Shown one piece after another: positions 11,266-26,000 of a stretch of 64,000 bases of DNA. This stretch comes from Cardiocondyla obscurior (taxonomy: Eukaryota; Arthropoda; Insecta; Hymenoptera; Formicidae). The notes under the pieces are model-generated. The model did not search any database. It was given only the letters and a program-made list of their open reading frames with translations, and was not told the DNA's origin. Position 1 is the stretch's first letter, and the number at the start of each line of letters is the position of its first letter. A program made the position numbers and the translations under genes. Location of the stretch: the NCBI RefSeq assembly GCF_019399895.1, contig NC_091875.1:5270001-5334000 (forward strand). The letters are read 5' to 3'.

Positions 11266-14200
11266 TGATTATCTTCTTTTGTGAAAAAAATTATTACAAT
11301 AATGTAACCGCGAGTAATACGTAAATGCGGGGTAGTTCGGGCTCCGAACGGGAAGTCTGGGAGTTGTTCGGGAATATTATTGAATCTAAGAACGTAATAT
11401 GAAGCAGGCTGTACACATTACGGTGATCGAATCTGCTGTGTCTGCCGTACTTGCACGATAGTGGAATATTATGAAAAGAAAGGCTGATACACAGTTCGTG
11501 CATGGAACAACCGGCGCGATTCAAACGTAACTTCGAAGAATTCGTCCCGGCGGTGCGGCGAAAGGAAAATCGCGAAATACCATGCGATCGGACGCTTTAT
11601 AAATTTCCTTTCGGCGACGCGACTCGGGAAGCTGTCTGTAATTTCTGGACTGGTTTCAACGAACCGATACGGTTTCGGTATCGACGGCATTCTCTCACCG
11701 TTTCAATCGGAATGGCCAACCACCGGGATTACAATCGCGACTTCGTCCTGTTTTCCGTTCCCCGTTCGTGTATTTTTCATAAATTCCACGGCGATCGCTG
11801 GCTGTTTATCAGTTTAACAAAACGCAGGCCACTCTCGACTTTTAGCCACGGCCGCGCAGACGAGTCGAGCTCCCACGGGTGATTGCCATCGACTCCAACT
11901 TCTCCGACGTTAATGATATTAGAGACGTGGCCTTTCGCTCCAGCGCGAAGCTATAACTTCATTCCCTTAACACAGCCGTTCTCAATTAATTTTCTATCTT
12001 CTATTCCGTAAGATCCGAGTAATTCTTATCTTTCACAATTAGTCTTCATCAGTCAGGAATATTAGAGCCTTAAATTCGATGAAAGAGCTTACATTTGTCT
12101 CTCAAGATTTTAATACACCGTCGATTAAATTTTAAACGCGAATGCCACCGAGGCAAATATTTATACAATGGGAATAAAAGAATTTGGTAACGGACAAAAA
12201 TAAGTGGACTCTTTTTAGAAATGAAGCGACGGCATAGAGAGACGGGAAAGAGAGATACATACTTTCGTCGCTGGCATTCCGAGCTCTTTGAACTTTAAGA
12301 GATCGCGTCGTACTCACACACGCATATGCGTTCATGCCGCATGCAGCCTTTACAAGTGAATAGTTCAGGAAGTACCTACAAACTTTTGACTGACTCGACT
12401 TCCCTCCTCCCACCTCCCCCTTCTCGTTCAATTCCGGTCGTTGTAGCCGCGCCAGCCGGCAGCCAGCCTCGCTGGTCGTAAACGTACGAAAAATTGGTAA
12501 GAGTTAGCGGGAGGAAACAGGAATAAGATTCAGAGGCAGGAGACGCGGCGGAGAGGACGAAAGAATGTCGCCAGTCGGCTTCCTGGATCCCGCCTTAGTT
12601 GCTAGGTGCAGCTGAATAGCTGCATAACTCGTGCGAGTCGCGCGCGCACACAACGATGCATTTTCAGGATCATATGCATACGTAAAGGGCGGAAGAAGAA
12701 ATAGGAGAAAGGGAGGTCGGACCGGGGGGGGTGGGTTAGCGGGTGGGTCGAGGGTCGACGCGACGGACCCCGTTCTTCGGCGAGACGATTCGGGAGAAGT
12801 TCTTTTCTCGCGAACTGCGACGAAAACTTTATTCCTCATGAATACATCGGGCGCCTTGTTTGCCGTAGAACGAACGAGTTGCGAGAGGGACCGATGTCGC
12901 GGGCCGACGGAGCTCGGTCATTAAAATTCAAGGGAGACCCTTGCCCGTTGCGAGCACCTCGATTTCATACTTCACGTTTAAGTTTGCTTGTCGAGCCTAT
13001 GGGGACAGTGACGCCGAGCTGCGACGCGATATGCTTTTTTTTTTTATTTTTTTTCCCCCGTGAAAGGTAAAATAGACGACCGATGCGCGAGACACGTCGG
13101 CGAATAATTATGCAGCGTCACGCTTTGTTATTCATATTGTTACTCGGGTAACATTGATTGAACGAGATTTATGCAAGGGGAATAAAACGTCGTTTTAAAT
13201 TGTTTAATGGCGAGGATTTGAAGACGAATCAACGTTCTCGGGATTATTTATAAAATAAAGATCGAGAGACGTAAAACTTTGAACATTATTTCAAACATAA
13301 ATAATTCATTTATGAATCTTTTTAAATTTATCGCAAATTTTTTTTTACAATTAGAACGCCGTGAGCGTCAATATTTTATTTCGAACTTGAGATATCGAAG
13401 ATAATCTGTGGCAATAACCTCCGCGGAAAGTTATTTATTAAAAATGAAACCCGCGAACAGCCGGGACGGTCGGGATTAGAGATGGAAATATCAAGCGCGT
13501 ACGGAACGGGAGAGAATTAAATGTCGGCGAGAATAAAAAGCATCTCATATCTCCGAATTCTTACGACGCAACGCACGGGAGTCCAAAGGTAGACGACGGG
13601 GGGCTCTTGTAAAACCTCGGACACTCGGAGGATATTCCTTGCACGCGCCGGGGGCGAAATAAGGCTTATTAAAAAGAGGAAAGAGAGGAAAAATCCAATT
13701 TGTCCCCTCGAGTATTATTCCATGGAATTAAAGTTACGCCGCCGACGGCCTCTCGCCATCCCCAGAAATGAGAGACTCGCGTTTCATCGCTCGGCGCAGG
13801 AGAATAGACGCGGGAGTGGTTTTCGACCACCGTCCAGAACGCGCCTCACTATGAACTTAACGTAACGTTAACGCTCGTTAACACAAGCGTTAACAGGAAT
13901 TTTTTTTTTTTAAGGCAAATTTCTAAAAAAACTCTTACCTTAACGATATACGTATACATACAAGCGCGAATATTTCTAGACGCGGCGAGATAACATCAAC
14001 AGCGGTGAAAACTTTGCACTACGATAGGAAAAAAGTTCAGCGAGTTTTCAATGCGTTGGAAAGTTGAAGAAATTTTGAAATCTTTAGAGCACTTCGAAAT
14101 AAAGAATTCACTCGTTTGTTCTCGTGCGTAATTTCTAATCGCCGGTTATACTTGGAAGTTATATGTATACATGCAGCGATAAGAGAGCGGGAGGGAATTA

Positions 14201-16985
14201 TTATATATAGACGTTATACATATATACACTTGTATTTTCCCCACAATATCCACGAATCCGCCCTTATTCGACTTCGAGAGTAGCTCCTCTTAAGACAAAA
14301 GGTGTCTTAATTGGCAAAAGTCGTTCGAGCGAAAACCATTTATAAGAAATTAGTTAGGGGAGTGAACAGACTGCGTCTTACTGAAGTGTAGGTATGGCAT
14401 ATTGAGAGGAAATGCTTGGAAAGGAGAGAGGGGAAGGGTAACTTTATATGAATAAGGAGAATAGATGTAAGAAATGAAATGGGGTGGAATAATGGAAGAA
14501 TACAATTGAACCTTTACATTTAGTGTGTTTTTTACTCACACTTTTCCGTGAATTTATTAACGATTTGATATTTATTGTAATTTTTCGTATTTGGTGATTA
14601 TAACTTTTTCATATCCGATATACGTTATCAAAAACGTAAAGCAAAAGCGAGAAGTAGTTTCATATATTTTTAATTTTAATTATTAAAAATTTTAATTGTA
14701 GAATTTTTGTGTTTAATTTAAATAAGCGAAGGAACGTTTTAATTTTTATTAGCTGATCTTTTAATCTTTCTATACCATTTATCTTTGTATGTTCGTGATA
14801 ATTTTTCGAAGCATCCGTGAATGTGGATTTATCCATGCATATTAATTTCCACAACAATTTTTAAAAAATTATGGGTAATATGAAAAGTTCACTGCGCATG
14901 ATACCAGTGCTATTAAAAAAAAAATTTTAATTAAAAAATTGGAAGATTACATAGTAAATTTATGCTACTTATTTAAATATTATAATGTGCAAGATTTAAT
15001 TTTTTTTTATTTTTGAATTTTGTTATTTGCTTCTCTCTGAATTTTATATAAATGTAATTTATAAAATATTTGTGCGCATTATTTAATCGAGAGCTTAGAC
15101 GCGAAATATATTACGGCAAAATGGATCACTTAACTTAATATTCCAAGGATAGGATGTAATTGGACGAAACGCTTAGTTTGCGGAACTATCAATTACGTAA
15201 GTTTCATCGTGATGTGAACGAAAGCAAGAAAGAGAAAGAGAAAGACAGAGACGTTAAAATGGAGAATCTGGAAATGGAATAAGAATAAAGAAAGCAAGAA
15301 AACGAGGAAATAATTGAGGCTGCTGCTTCCATTTAACGGCTGGAAATTCAAGTGCATCCGGAAAGAGGCGTGCATTTAGCCTTGCTCTTCCTCTTTCTCC
15401 TCACAGAAGCGAAGTAAAACGATCGCGCGATTTTTCCGATTGTCTGGTCCCAAGCTCACGATGGACATGTCGATCGAGACTCGGCGAAGATACTCGCGGT
15501 AAAATAAAACTGCAAGTTGGACGCGTTGCAGCGAGAACGAAAATTGTTTGAAAGCTCGGCCGGGCACGTAATATCGCCGGCTTAGTTCGCCGTGATCAAC
15601 GGCGGCATACCGTGTTATTATTGCAATTAAATATCTATAGGGTCGCGAAATCACAATTAACAGTATCCGGCGATTCGTTTTTCGGGGTCGCCTGAGAAGC
15701 GCGCGGGGTCGCGAAATTGCGTTGCTTTAATTTTCCCCCGTGATAAATCCTCCGACCGGTGCACACGACCCCCGTATAGATCACTCGCGCGAAATCCACG
15801 CGGAGTCTTCTCGGCCCATATTTTTACCGCGCCGCCGTTTGTCCACTCGAGCGGCGTGCAAAATGCAAAGATAGAAAGGGCGCTTTCAGTTATCGGCGGC
15901 GTCCATTAAATCGACGATCGTCGCGTGCAGTCGCTTCGGCGATTCTAAGTGCCGCCCGCCGACTGCGAAATCTGGCACGGGCGGTTTTGCGATTTTTATT
16001 TATCGCCGGGATATAGAAACGGCAAGAGAGAACGAGGGTGAACGAGGAATTGGGGTTGAAAATAAAGGAGAGATATATCACGGCAGTTTCGCATTCGCAA
16101 TACGGAAGCGATATCTTCCAATTATGCATTATCGTTTTATCGTGCGAAAAGAAATTTTTTTTCTTCACTTTCAATGTTCTTGATATATTTTTCTATCTTT
16201 CTCGGATTGTTAATTGGAAGTAGTAGACGCGGGTTAAATAACGTCGGACGACATTGTTCAAGATTACAATTCACTTTTTTTTTTTAACTAGAAGGCTACG
16301 GTACGTTAATCGCTGGTCTTGATAATTATGTATATAATCTTTTAGTAAAAATATTTATGCACATTATACATTCCGTACAGAAATTTACTCTTCCACGCCG
16401 TATTTAGAAATGTAGAGTAGCAAGTTTCTTCATTTAATTATGTTGTGATAAACTCTTAACACTTTTACAACTAAATTATAATTAATTAATACCTTCTCTT
16501 TCTCTAACATTATTGCAGCGGTTAAATGCTGCAATGCAAATGTATACATATACATATTTTATTAAAAGAAAAATTATTTTAGATTTATTAAATCTTACAT
16601 TTTTTTTTTTACTTTTAAAGAAATCCGATATCTTGTGTTGCTCTCTACATATCTTTCTACAAATTATACAACTACTTTCGTTTTATTGGAACGATAAAAA
16701 AAAATGTTTTGTACGACGCAAGGAAAGCCAGATTCAACATTGAACGCCCCCGGTAACGATAATTGCTTAAAATAGGCGCTGTAATCGGTATACGAGCGTG
16801 TAAATAGTAGTTTAGCTCGCAGTACAAGGCAGCTCGCTGTAAACGTTTGTAACGACCGACATTATTACAGTTTTTGTACGCCAACAGTCTGTTTCTGATT
16901 CAGGAGCAGCAAACCCTCTCTAGTACACGCCGCGCAGTAAATGCGATCGTGGTATTAACTTACACGGAGATTAATGCCTAGGTTT
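11266..16985. other. Noncoding stretch
   Basis: No supported gene. The 126-codon ATG frame at 11502-11882 (+) is the most protein-like of the chance frames but shows no domain or splice context. A purine-rich stretch lies at 15225-15300. 12500-13060 and 13600-13850 are CpG-rich; 14500-15080 is very AT-rich. Confidence 0.45.
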
Positions 16986-17033
16986 TCCTCCCTCTCTCTC
17001 TCTCTCGCTCTCTCCGACGACGACGACGACGAC
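16986..17033. repeat. Compound microsatellite (TC)n plus (CGA)n
   Basis: About 28 bases of CT repeat with one interruption are followed at once by six CGA repeats. No open frame through the CGA run looks coding. Confidence 0.9.
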
Positions 17034-20000
17034 TAACTTAATTACCGGAAGAGCTTGTAACATACTTACGACATCGTGCATAACGAGGCGTAACACATTA
17101 AATCGCCTACAAAACCGGTTCTTTCCGTCTTATATTGCGCGACGTTATTTTCCCACGACGATAAATTTTATCATTTTAAATGACGCTTTAGCGAAAAGTA
17201 CGTCCTTGAAAAATAACTCACGCGGAAGGTTGAGTGCATTGAATGCGTATGCGTAATGGGAAAATTTGAGTTTAATTTTTTTTTGGTAATATTTAATATG
17301 TTACACATGTGTTCTTAAACAGAACTAACGGAAGGGATTATTTTGGCAGCGTTACAAAGCTTTAGCTTTTGCATATTTTAATATCTCGGTAGAGATATAA
17401 TAAATCTTTGTCGTCTAGATTTTTAAAACAGCTGAGCATTTTTTAATTGCAAACTAGAAATTCTAAATTCCGAGGATATTTTATCACGTCGAGAATTAAT
17501 TTCCCGTGAAATTTAAATTGTATAAGCGGTTGTTTTGATAACAATAGTACCTATTATCCCCTCGAGCTTTTGTACTCCCGTCGTTACGTGTTTTCGGCGA
17601 GCTGGAAGAGCGTCGAAGTTAAAATAATAACTCCCAGGCGCGTTTTGTCTTATCGTACGATGAGATGCACCCGGAATTTTCACAACACGCGAGGCTCGAG
17701 CTCGTAAATTTCGCAAGGTCGACGGCCTTCGCCGGGCGGAGTAACGGCACCAGGAGAGCTTAATATCGACGCCGGGAGAAAAGTACCGAGAGTTTCTGCA
17801 TTTGTTCGTTGCAGCCTCTCTCCACCGTCGGTCCTTAATCAGCCTCGCGGCCGTACCCGGTTTTCTCGAGCGCCGATGCCACAAACAGGAAATCCACTCT
17901 CGAAATACCCCGTCGTAAACGCGATACCGCGACTCAGAGGGGGGGGTGGAGGGGTGCGATCAGTTGGCACTATTAGTTGGAAAACAGCGGGATAAATCTC
18001 GCGTTTTCGACGACCGCGCGGCTATCCTCCGCCGAGAAATCTCCGTCTCGTTTAATTCTCAGCTTGGCGCACGAAAATCGATCATAGACGTAGGACGCGG
18101 TCCATTTGCCGCCCCAGATATTATCGCTTTTCAAGTTTCCGCGGTACGATCCGCAACGATCGGCCGCAGCTGTTGTTAGAATACGTACGCGTAAGCCATT
18201 TATTGAATTACGTTTTGCAGTGTGTGCCAGTCGTAACTGGGGCGCGAAAGTTCATGTAACTGCTGCTCCGGCATGCATCGTTGTTTAACTTGCGCGGAAT
18301 TCTCCTTTATTTATTTTTTGTTAACGTTACCAGAAAAAAAAAAAAATATATAGCGGCTCGCGAACTTTCAAGCTCAAATAACAGCGGATGATTGAGACTC
18401 GGTAAGTTAATTACGCGAGCACCCATTTGGCGCACTCAATTCGTTACTTTTCTTCGCGTACGTGCTAAGCAAACAGTTTAAGTTTAACCGAGAAGCTACG
18501 ATCTAAAAAAAAAAAATTTAGAGAAGGTTATATTCATTGCTACTGATAAATTTAGGTAAATTTATAATTCATAGGGCTGTGGTGGATATTACCCGTTAGG
18601 ATTGAAAGATAAATCAGATTACAGTTGGAAACTCACACAGAATATCGTAATTGAAGATGGGAATGACTATTTCCTGAAAACTCTATGAAAATTTGTGAAA
18701 TCTGGATTATGAAACAGTCATTTTTGTTTAATTTGAAATCGCGTTTATTTTGTAATTACTTTAAGTAAAAGGAAGAGAAAAATTATTATTCTTTACGCTA
18801 AAATAATTTATTAGAAGCGTGTTTAATATTGATTTTTGTGATAAAACTTAGTAGCGTTTTTTTAATTTCCATCTTCTTGACTAAAATACGAAAAGTTCAA
18901 TTATCGCGAGCCACTTTTGCATTTAGCGGTGATCGAATTCTTGTCGGCTTGATCAAGCTTTCTGCCGTTACTAATTGGAAAAAAGTCGAGCCGACTGCTC
19001 GTTACGGGAGCAGTTATGAGTGGGTTAGGAAATTGGTTGCATAAGTGAGCTCATTAAAACGATAAAATTAATTTAAACCTTTGCCGCTCGATCTAATTAT
19101 TTTTGCCGACTAGCTTGCGTGCAATCTGGAAAAAGGGGCTCTCCGCGAATCTAATCTATCGTTGTTGGAAAGCAAGTACGGTAGTGTAATTAGGATAGCT
19201 GTATCTCTCAGAAAATCAGCGCCTGGTATATCCAATAACGGTTAAAATACTTGAAAACACTTAGCGAAAAAAAAAAAAAAAAAAAAGAAAAGAGAAATAA
19301 TTGAACTTTTTTGTTTTATTCTTGAACTAATGTTTCTGTTAACGACAAGGATCAGCGATACCGACGAGTTCTGCCGTGATTTCCGTTTTCGTATTGCCAA
19401 GCCCCTCGTTTTCTCGCGAGAGTTTTGTCGCGAGTGTCGCTAATTGGGTTAAAGTGCGATATAGCTGCCGTGATTAGGAGAGCTTTATTTCATTAAGGCA
19501 CGCCGTTCGTTCGCGTCCCCGCGTCTTCATATTGCCGCTGTCTAATTTCAATTATTCTCCGTATTCAAGGAGACGGACGAGGGAAGGGAGGGGTACAACA
19601 GGCCAGATGAGAATCGGACAGAGAAAATATCCGACGACGACAATAAATTTCGAGAGACCGTTCGCTGCGGTGCGTTTCATTTCTCGCTTTCGCCCTTTTG
19701 TAACGCGCCGTGTGCCGGAAATATCTTGTGACACAACGAGAGCGCGTTCTTATAATTTTTAATAATGCCACGGCAGCCTCGCGATTTGTTGTTGTGATTT
19801 TATTAAAAAAGAAAAAAAAACGTTGTTAAAAAATATCGGTAACAATATGCTGCTATACCCATAATTGAGAAATAATCACAAGAAGAAAAAGATAACGATA
19901 GCATAGCATTATTATTTGAAGTAGGACGCAATTTAAAATACGGTCCCGTTTATTGTAATAAACTTTATTGTTTGCTCGTTCTTTCCTCTTAGCCCTTTGG

Positions 20001-23000
20001 TTCTTAAAGCATTAGTTTGTCTCCGAGTATTGATTCAAAAACCATTATCTATCGGGAAATCAAAATAAATGAGCAATCAGAAACTCCACTGCATATTGAA
20101 AAGCAGATATTAATAATGAACTTTAAGCATCGCTTTGGTATTTTTGCTTCAAAGGTTTAACCTATTTCCGTATGTACTTCGTGGTCGGACTAATTGTTCC
20201 GATGCATAATGAAACTGTCGCTGATAAGATAAAAAAAATCACGTTTACTGTTCTTTTAAAATTGTTTAACACTATATTCCTCCTTGCGTTCGTAATACTA
20301 AATACGATTTTATCTTCGATTTTCCTTTAGCATTATATAACCGTTTCCCATGCATTTCTACTTGCATCGACGAACATCTTATTAAAGTCTTTAAAAAAGA
20401 ATCAATGAGTCCGCTGTAAAATTTTACGTTTCCACTCGTTATTATTCAATTAAGTAGTTTATTGAAAAAAAAGCTTTATTCTTTCACAGCTCTCTAACTT
20501 TTCTTTTTATTTTTTTTTCTTTGTTAAACAAAATCTATGTTACACCATTAATATACTTTGCAAATTTATGGCTTTAATGATTCAAGGGACAGACTTACAT
20601 TCTTTTAATTGTTGGTGTTCACTAATCATCGGATTTACCTCATTGTTCGTCCTTTTTTTTTCTCTCGCTCCTCCCTCCTTTTTAATCTTACTTAATTTTC
20701 AACATCCTATGAGTGTGCAGGCAACGCGGAGCAAGAAAAATAAAAAGAACCGTCTCCGCGGCTGAGAAAGAGAGAAGTTAGTGGCGTGTGGTAGGAGCTA
20801 CTGATTAACGATGATAATAAATTCTCCGAGTCTTCTTGTCGCTTATTAATCTCCTGTTTCGTCTTGTACTTCTATACGCTTTGCCGGACGACAACAACTA
20901 ATTGCCAGTAGCACGGGATACGAGATTTCTCCTCGAATTTCATGCTCTTAATTTCTCTTTATACCATACAATATCAGGTTGTGATTAATACGACGATATA
21001 ACCGAAAGATGCACTTCGATCGAACATAAATTATTTTTGATTAACCCCTTGTAAATGCTTAGACGTAGGTACACTGCTGATACGCTTTTATCGTACATCC
21101 TTACACATGCAATTTTAATACCTTTTTTTTTTTGTTCATCTATTAATTTTACAGATTACAGAAGTTATCATGTATAATTTACGTATAGATTTTTATTACG
21201 CGTATTTCGAATTTTAGTATACAAAGTTAACGATACGTTCTCGAGAGGTGTTTCGTTAAATCTCGCGCAACATAATTAGAAGTGTGTGTAATATAATATT
21301 CTTATGAAGTAAAACGTAATTATAAAACGAAGGAAGCTAAGGGGAAACGAATACGGTCGTAATAAAATAAGACGAGACGGTGGAAATTAAAACATATACG
21401 CGAGAGAAAAATTACTGGCTAGAGAGGACACTCTGTCTTACGGGCGAGAAAAGAGAGAGAGAGAATTATGGATTATCGGCAGCGCCCATCGACGTAGCTT
21501 ACTCTTTTTGCGTCGGACCATCTGCACCGTTCTATTTGTGCCACGATTTCGTCGCGACAACAATTAATTACTTTAAGGCGCGGCCCGATTGGGAGCAGCT
21601 TATTTCATTAGCTGCGCCCTTCGATTTCTCCATCTATTCGCGCCAGCCAAACTCTAATTCTTTAATTCCACCTGCCTTTGGCATCGAACAATTTCGCGAA
21701 CGAGGTACGGGAGAGAGTACTCGGTGCCGCCGATAGCGGTCGAAACGAATCGAGATCACGTGTAACCTACATGCCGAAATCAATCGAGCACGCCGCTCGT
21801 GATCGTGGCGGACGAGAAGGAGAAATAGACGTAAAAGAAGTATCATTTATTTGGCAGTCTGATCGTGACGTTTCGGGTAACGTGGAGCGTAGAATATTTT
21901 ACGGGATATATCATCTTAATTGAGTACTTAACGGTATGGATTTTAAAAATTCAGAAGCGATTTAACTTGATCAACCTATCGTCCCTGTGTTCTCTAATAT
22001 TAGCGTCAAACGTCAGCGTGGAAATTCAAGTTCGGAAACCGCTTTAAAATTGGCAAACGACGTGGTTACATACGGCAGCTTCCTCGCGTGAAGATTTCTT
22101 TACGATTTCTCGCGTATTACCCTCGCGAAGAAAACAGAAACGCGAATTGCCGTGCGAAACGTCTGGCGAGACAAAGCTCCGCTCCTCTCGTCGTCTCTCG
22201 TAATGTTTTCAACCCCGATCCCCATTATCTGCCGGCCCAACGGGGATATCGACAAACTGTCACCGCGACATTTTCTACGGCCGCCACGCCGCATGCAAAA
22301 TTTTTCTATGGATCCGTCGGAGCGGACCACGCGCGTTTCACGCGACATTAAAGCGCATTGTTGCCGAGAATCGCGACCGTTGCGCGCCGATTATACTCCG
22401 GCTGATCGCGCGACCGGTATCGGCCGCGCAGCATCGAACCGCCGTATTACTCGTTGCTTATTGTCGTTGCATCTATCTCTGATTTATCGCCAGTCACTTG
22501 CAAAAGCAGCGAGGCTCTTTCCGTCCCGGCCGTTTCTTCTGCCGCTTCGCGCTCGCAGCGGCTTGTTTGTACGCGTAGCTGAAAATATACGAAGCAGGGC
22601 TTTGTGCCAACTGCACAATCTCGAAAACGCGAGCGAGTTTACGCGCGATCGGGTAACAAGCGCGCGCACTTTGTGCGCGGGACAAACAAGCGATTTTTGC
22701 GCGAAGGGTGCAAACACATCGACCTACGTCGGCCCCCGCTCGTCGAAATCTGTAAACCGGGGATTCCGCCGTCTCGTCATCCGGCCCGAAAGACAGCGCC
22801 GCGAATGTATCGCGTTTATCTCACGCGGCCGTTATTCACCATCGCTGGCTGGTGGTTTATTCAGTCAGTTTTATTATCGATTAATTCCCGCGGAGCGTAA
22901 CAGCGGCGGCGGCTACGGTGACGGCAATAACCCTTCTATGCTCGCTCTCCGCTTGTGCACGCCGCGTTTCGCGCCGAAAACCTCGTAAATCGCTTCATGA

Positions 23001-26000
23001 ACGGTTTGGATCGTTAAATCCCTCCAAAACTGCCGACGTCGTTCAACGGCAGCGCGCTCGTTACCATCTGAATGCCGTTGCCAAGCGCCGTTGTATGTAC
23101 ATACTTTTTCCTCCCCCGCGCGCTCCCCGTCCACCCTTCGCGCCGCGAAAAGGGCCTCGGCTCTTTCCTCCATTCCCCGGCCGCTGCGGATTTTTTCGCC
23201 TCTTCCCGGACTTTTTAACCCCGCCAACTTTATACGTACGTGAGAACGCGTATATTTCGCGTTTCCGGCTGCTGCCATCGCTGCCGAAGCTTAATGCGCC
23301 GAAACACCTGGGATCACAAAGCGAATGTATGAAATACCTGTTACCGCGCGGTAAATTGCACGACGGCCCATTGAAAGATCGCGAATAGCATCCACCGATT
23401 AAAAGAGTATATTAATGCATAATGTACCAGCTGCAAGCATCTCGCGCGCGTTTTTCCTGCCGGATGAGCGACGCGATGGCGAGACATTTCTCGGAGTTTC
23501 GATACAGAAACGCTGCATTGTGCCAGGCATCGATGATTTAAATCCCATTGAAAGGGCGACTCAAAAATAAGTCTGTATTTATGCAAAGTTTTTCTGACCT
23601 GGATCCGTTGATTGAACGACTCGAAACGAAGACGAAAATTAATTTAACACGCTTAGCGTCTCTCCGACGTCAATTACTGTATCTCACTTTATTTGTATGT
23701 TTAAAAAAAAAAAAAAAAAAGCAGAAGATAAGAGATAGATAAAAATACGTCTAAAGGCTTAATAAAGTTCTCAAATAAGATGCTTTATATTTTAGTCATG
23801 GCAGCGATAACGGTAGAATTATTCGACTTCTTTTGATAAATTTTGGATAAACGGAAACGAAATGGTAGAATGATTGCGAAGAATGATATATTTACGAGGG
23901 TTCACGTAATACCCTCGCGTTACACACGTTGGTAGCTTGGCTCACAGGAGTTTTCCAGCAATGACGTTAATTGTTTAATAAGGGAAAAGTTACAATTTTG
24001 TGACGAGATTGGGGGATTAATGCGAGCAGGCGGCGTAATTTGTAAGGAGATGCAGTAATTGATGAAACGGGGGTGTGTTGCACGGCGGCGCGTTATAACC
24101 GGCGTGCGCGCGCGGTGTCTCGCAGGCTCGTGAACTTTATACGACCGGGGTGAAATCGGGCCGTGAAAACCTTATCAAAAGTTCACGGTGTAAAACAGGT
24201 TTAAAAGCAGCCTTTCCCCCCCGTGCGCACACAGAACCGTGTCTTCCCATGGTTCCCGATGTGCGTTGAAAGGGAATTCGAGATTCGTCCTAGTTGCTAC
24301 TTTCAGTAAACGAATTCCTCAATGAAGCGAAAAGAGATATTACGCGCCTCGCCCGTGAGGGAAGCGAAAGATCCGATCTTCCACCGGGAGATCGGAAAGC
24401 TCGCTCCCGCCGTGTATTCTCCGCGCTTTCGCGACGGACATGGAATACGCGATGCGATCTCCCTCTCGTCGAGTTCATCCCGGTGAAAAGAAAACATCTG
24501 GGAGACTGCAAATTTTGCCGCCGCCGCGATCGGTATGCACGGCCGAGCTTTCTGACAAGGCGAATCTAAAGGATGCGACAAAAGTGAATATCTTAGATTT
24601 TCATTCGGTTTCATATCACGAACTTTTTTCTTTTTTCTTTTCTTTTTATTTTTTTTATTTTTTTTATCGAATATCAGAAATTGTGAGTATTGTGTGCGAT
24701 TAAGAAGCTTCATTAAGACTCGCTTTCATGAGACTTTCGTAAAGATTATCGATCGCAGGAACTAATTTGCATAGCTGATAGTTCTAATTATGAAATGTAA
24801 GTAGGTACTTTTCGACTATGTTCGTGGGTTCGTAGGTATGTGTTTTTAAATGCGGTTTTAATAATTAAAAAAAAAGAAAAAAAAAACGATTAACGAAGCA
24901 ATCAAGGAATTTGTTACTCGGGGAAATGATTGAGATCGCGTCAGACTTCCGGTGAGGTGTTGCCACCCAATATCTTGATTTCGCGGTCCTCCCGCTTCAT
25001 TGCGAAATTGTTGTTAACGTATTCCGGACACGTCCACGTCATTTGGTAAAGTTCCAATCTTCGCGTCCTATTGTCGCCGTTCGCGCAGACAGTGGCAATT
25101 ACCGGCCAATTAAGCCACCTCTCCCCGTTCTCCGTACCCCTTCATTCCGCTCCGATCCGCATCCCCGTGCTTCCGCAGCCCGACACCCTGCCCCGGCACT
25201 CGCCGAGCCGCTTTCACCTCTCGACCTCCACTATTTCCGGCATCCGACGTGCGCCAGATAGCGCGTGACAGAGACGCAGCGGCGATGAGAAAGAGAACCG
25301 TGCCGTCGTAGTGGAAAGAGGGCTGAAAGAAAGTGCTACCCGCTATAGAGCTCGTCGCCGCCCTGTTACGGCCTTATAATTTCATTCGGTCCCCTGGTCG
25401 CGCGGGCAATCGGCGGTGGTTTACGACACGGCGATTCCGAGCATCGCAAAATAGGTGTTTGCGTCGGTCGGGCGGGCTCGAGAGTGCAACCTTTGATTTC
25501 CTGCCGGTGTTGAATAGGCAAGAAGGCCGCCGGGGAAATAATCCCGTCGAAGGTCCGGCGACGCAATCGTGTCATAGCGCGCCTGATCGCGCATCCCTCG
25601 TATCTTTTCTTTCCCCGACGTTAATATCTAGCGGCGATAAAAAAAAAAAAAAAAAACGCAATGTCGAACATTTCATCGTCCCCAACCCGTAAACTTTAGC
25701 TTTAACTTTTCAATACGAGGGAAATAGCACGCGGGTAAACGACTGGTCATATTTATGCACGGGAGAAATAGCAAATTTATAAGTAGAAACTGGGAAAGTA
25801 AAAATATATTATTTGTTATATTTTAGAGTAATTTTTTTATAACTCTACTTTGGTTTTTTCTTAAAAATTATAATAGCGTCCTCCGTCAACTTTATTAAAA
25901 TTTTTCTTTGTTTTAAAAATAATTTGATTGTTGTCCTTCAATCAGACTTTAATTTTGACACGATATTGATTAAATGTTGCGCCGACAGACGACGATTGCG

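Noticed and set aside
11502..11882. 126-codon ATG frame (+) with fairly balanced residues
   Set aside because: No family recognised and no supporting promoter or splice signals; cannot be supported as a gene.
22152..22988. 278-codon + strand open frame
   Set aside because: Arg/Ser/Pro-rich, no domain, overlapping open frames on both strands in a GC-rich island; consistent with chance.
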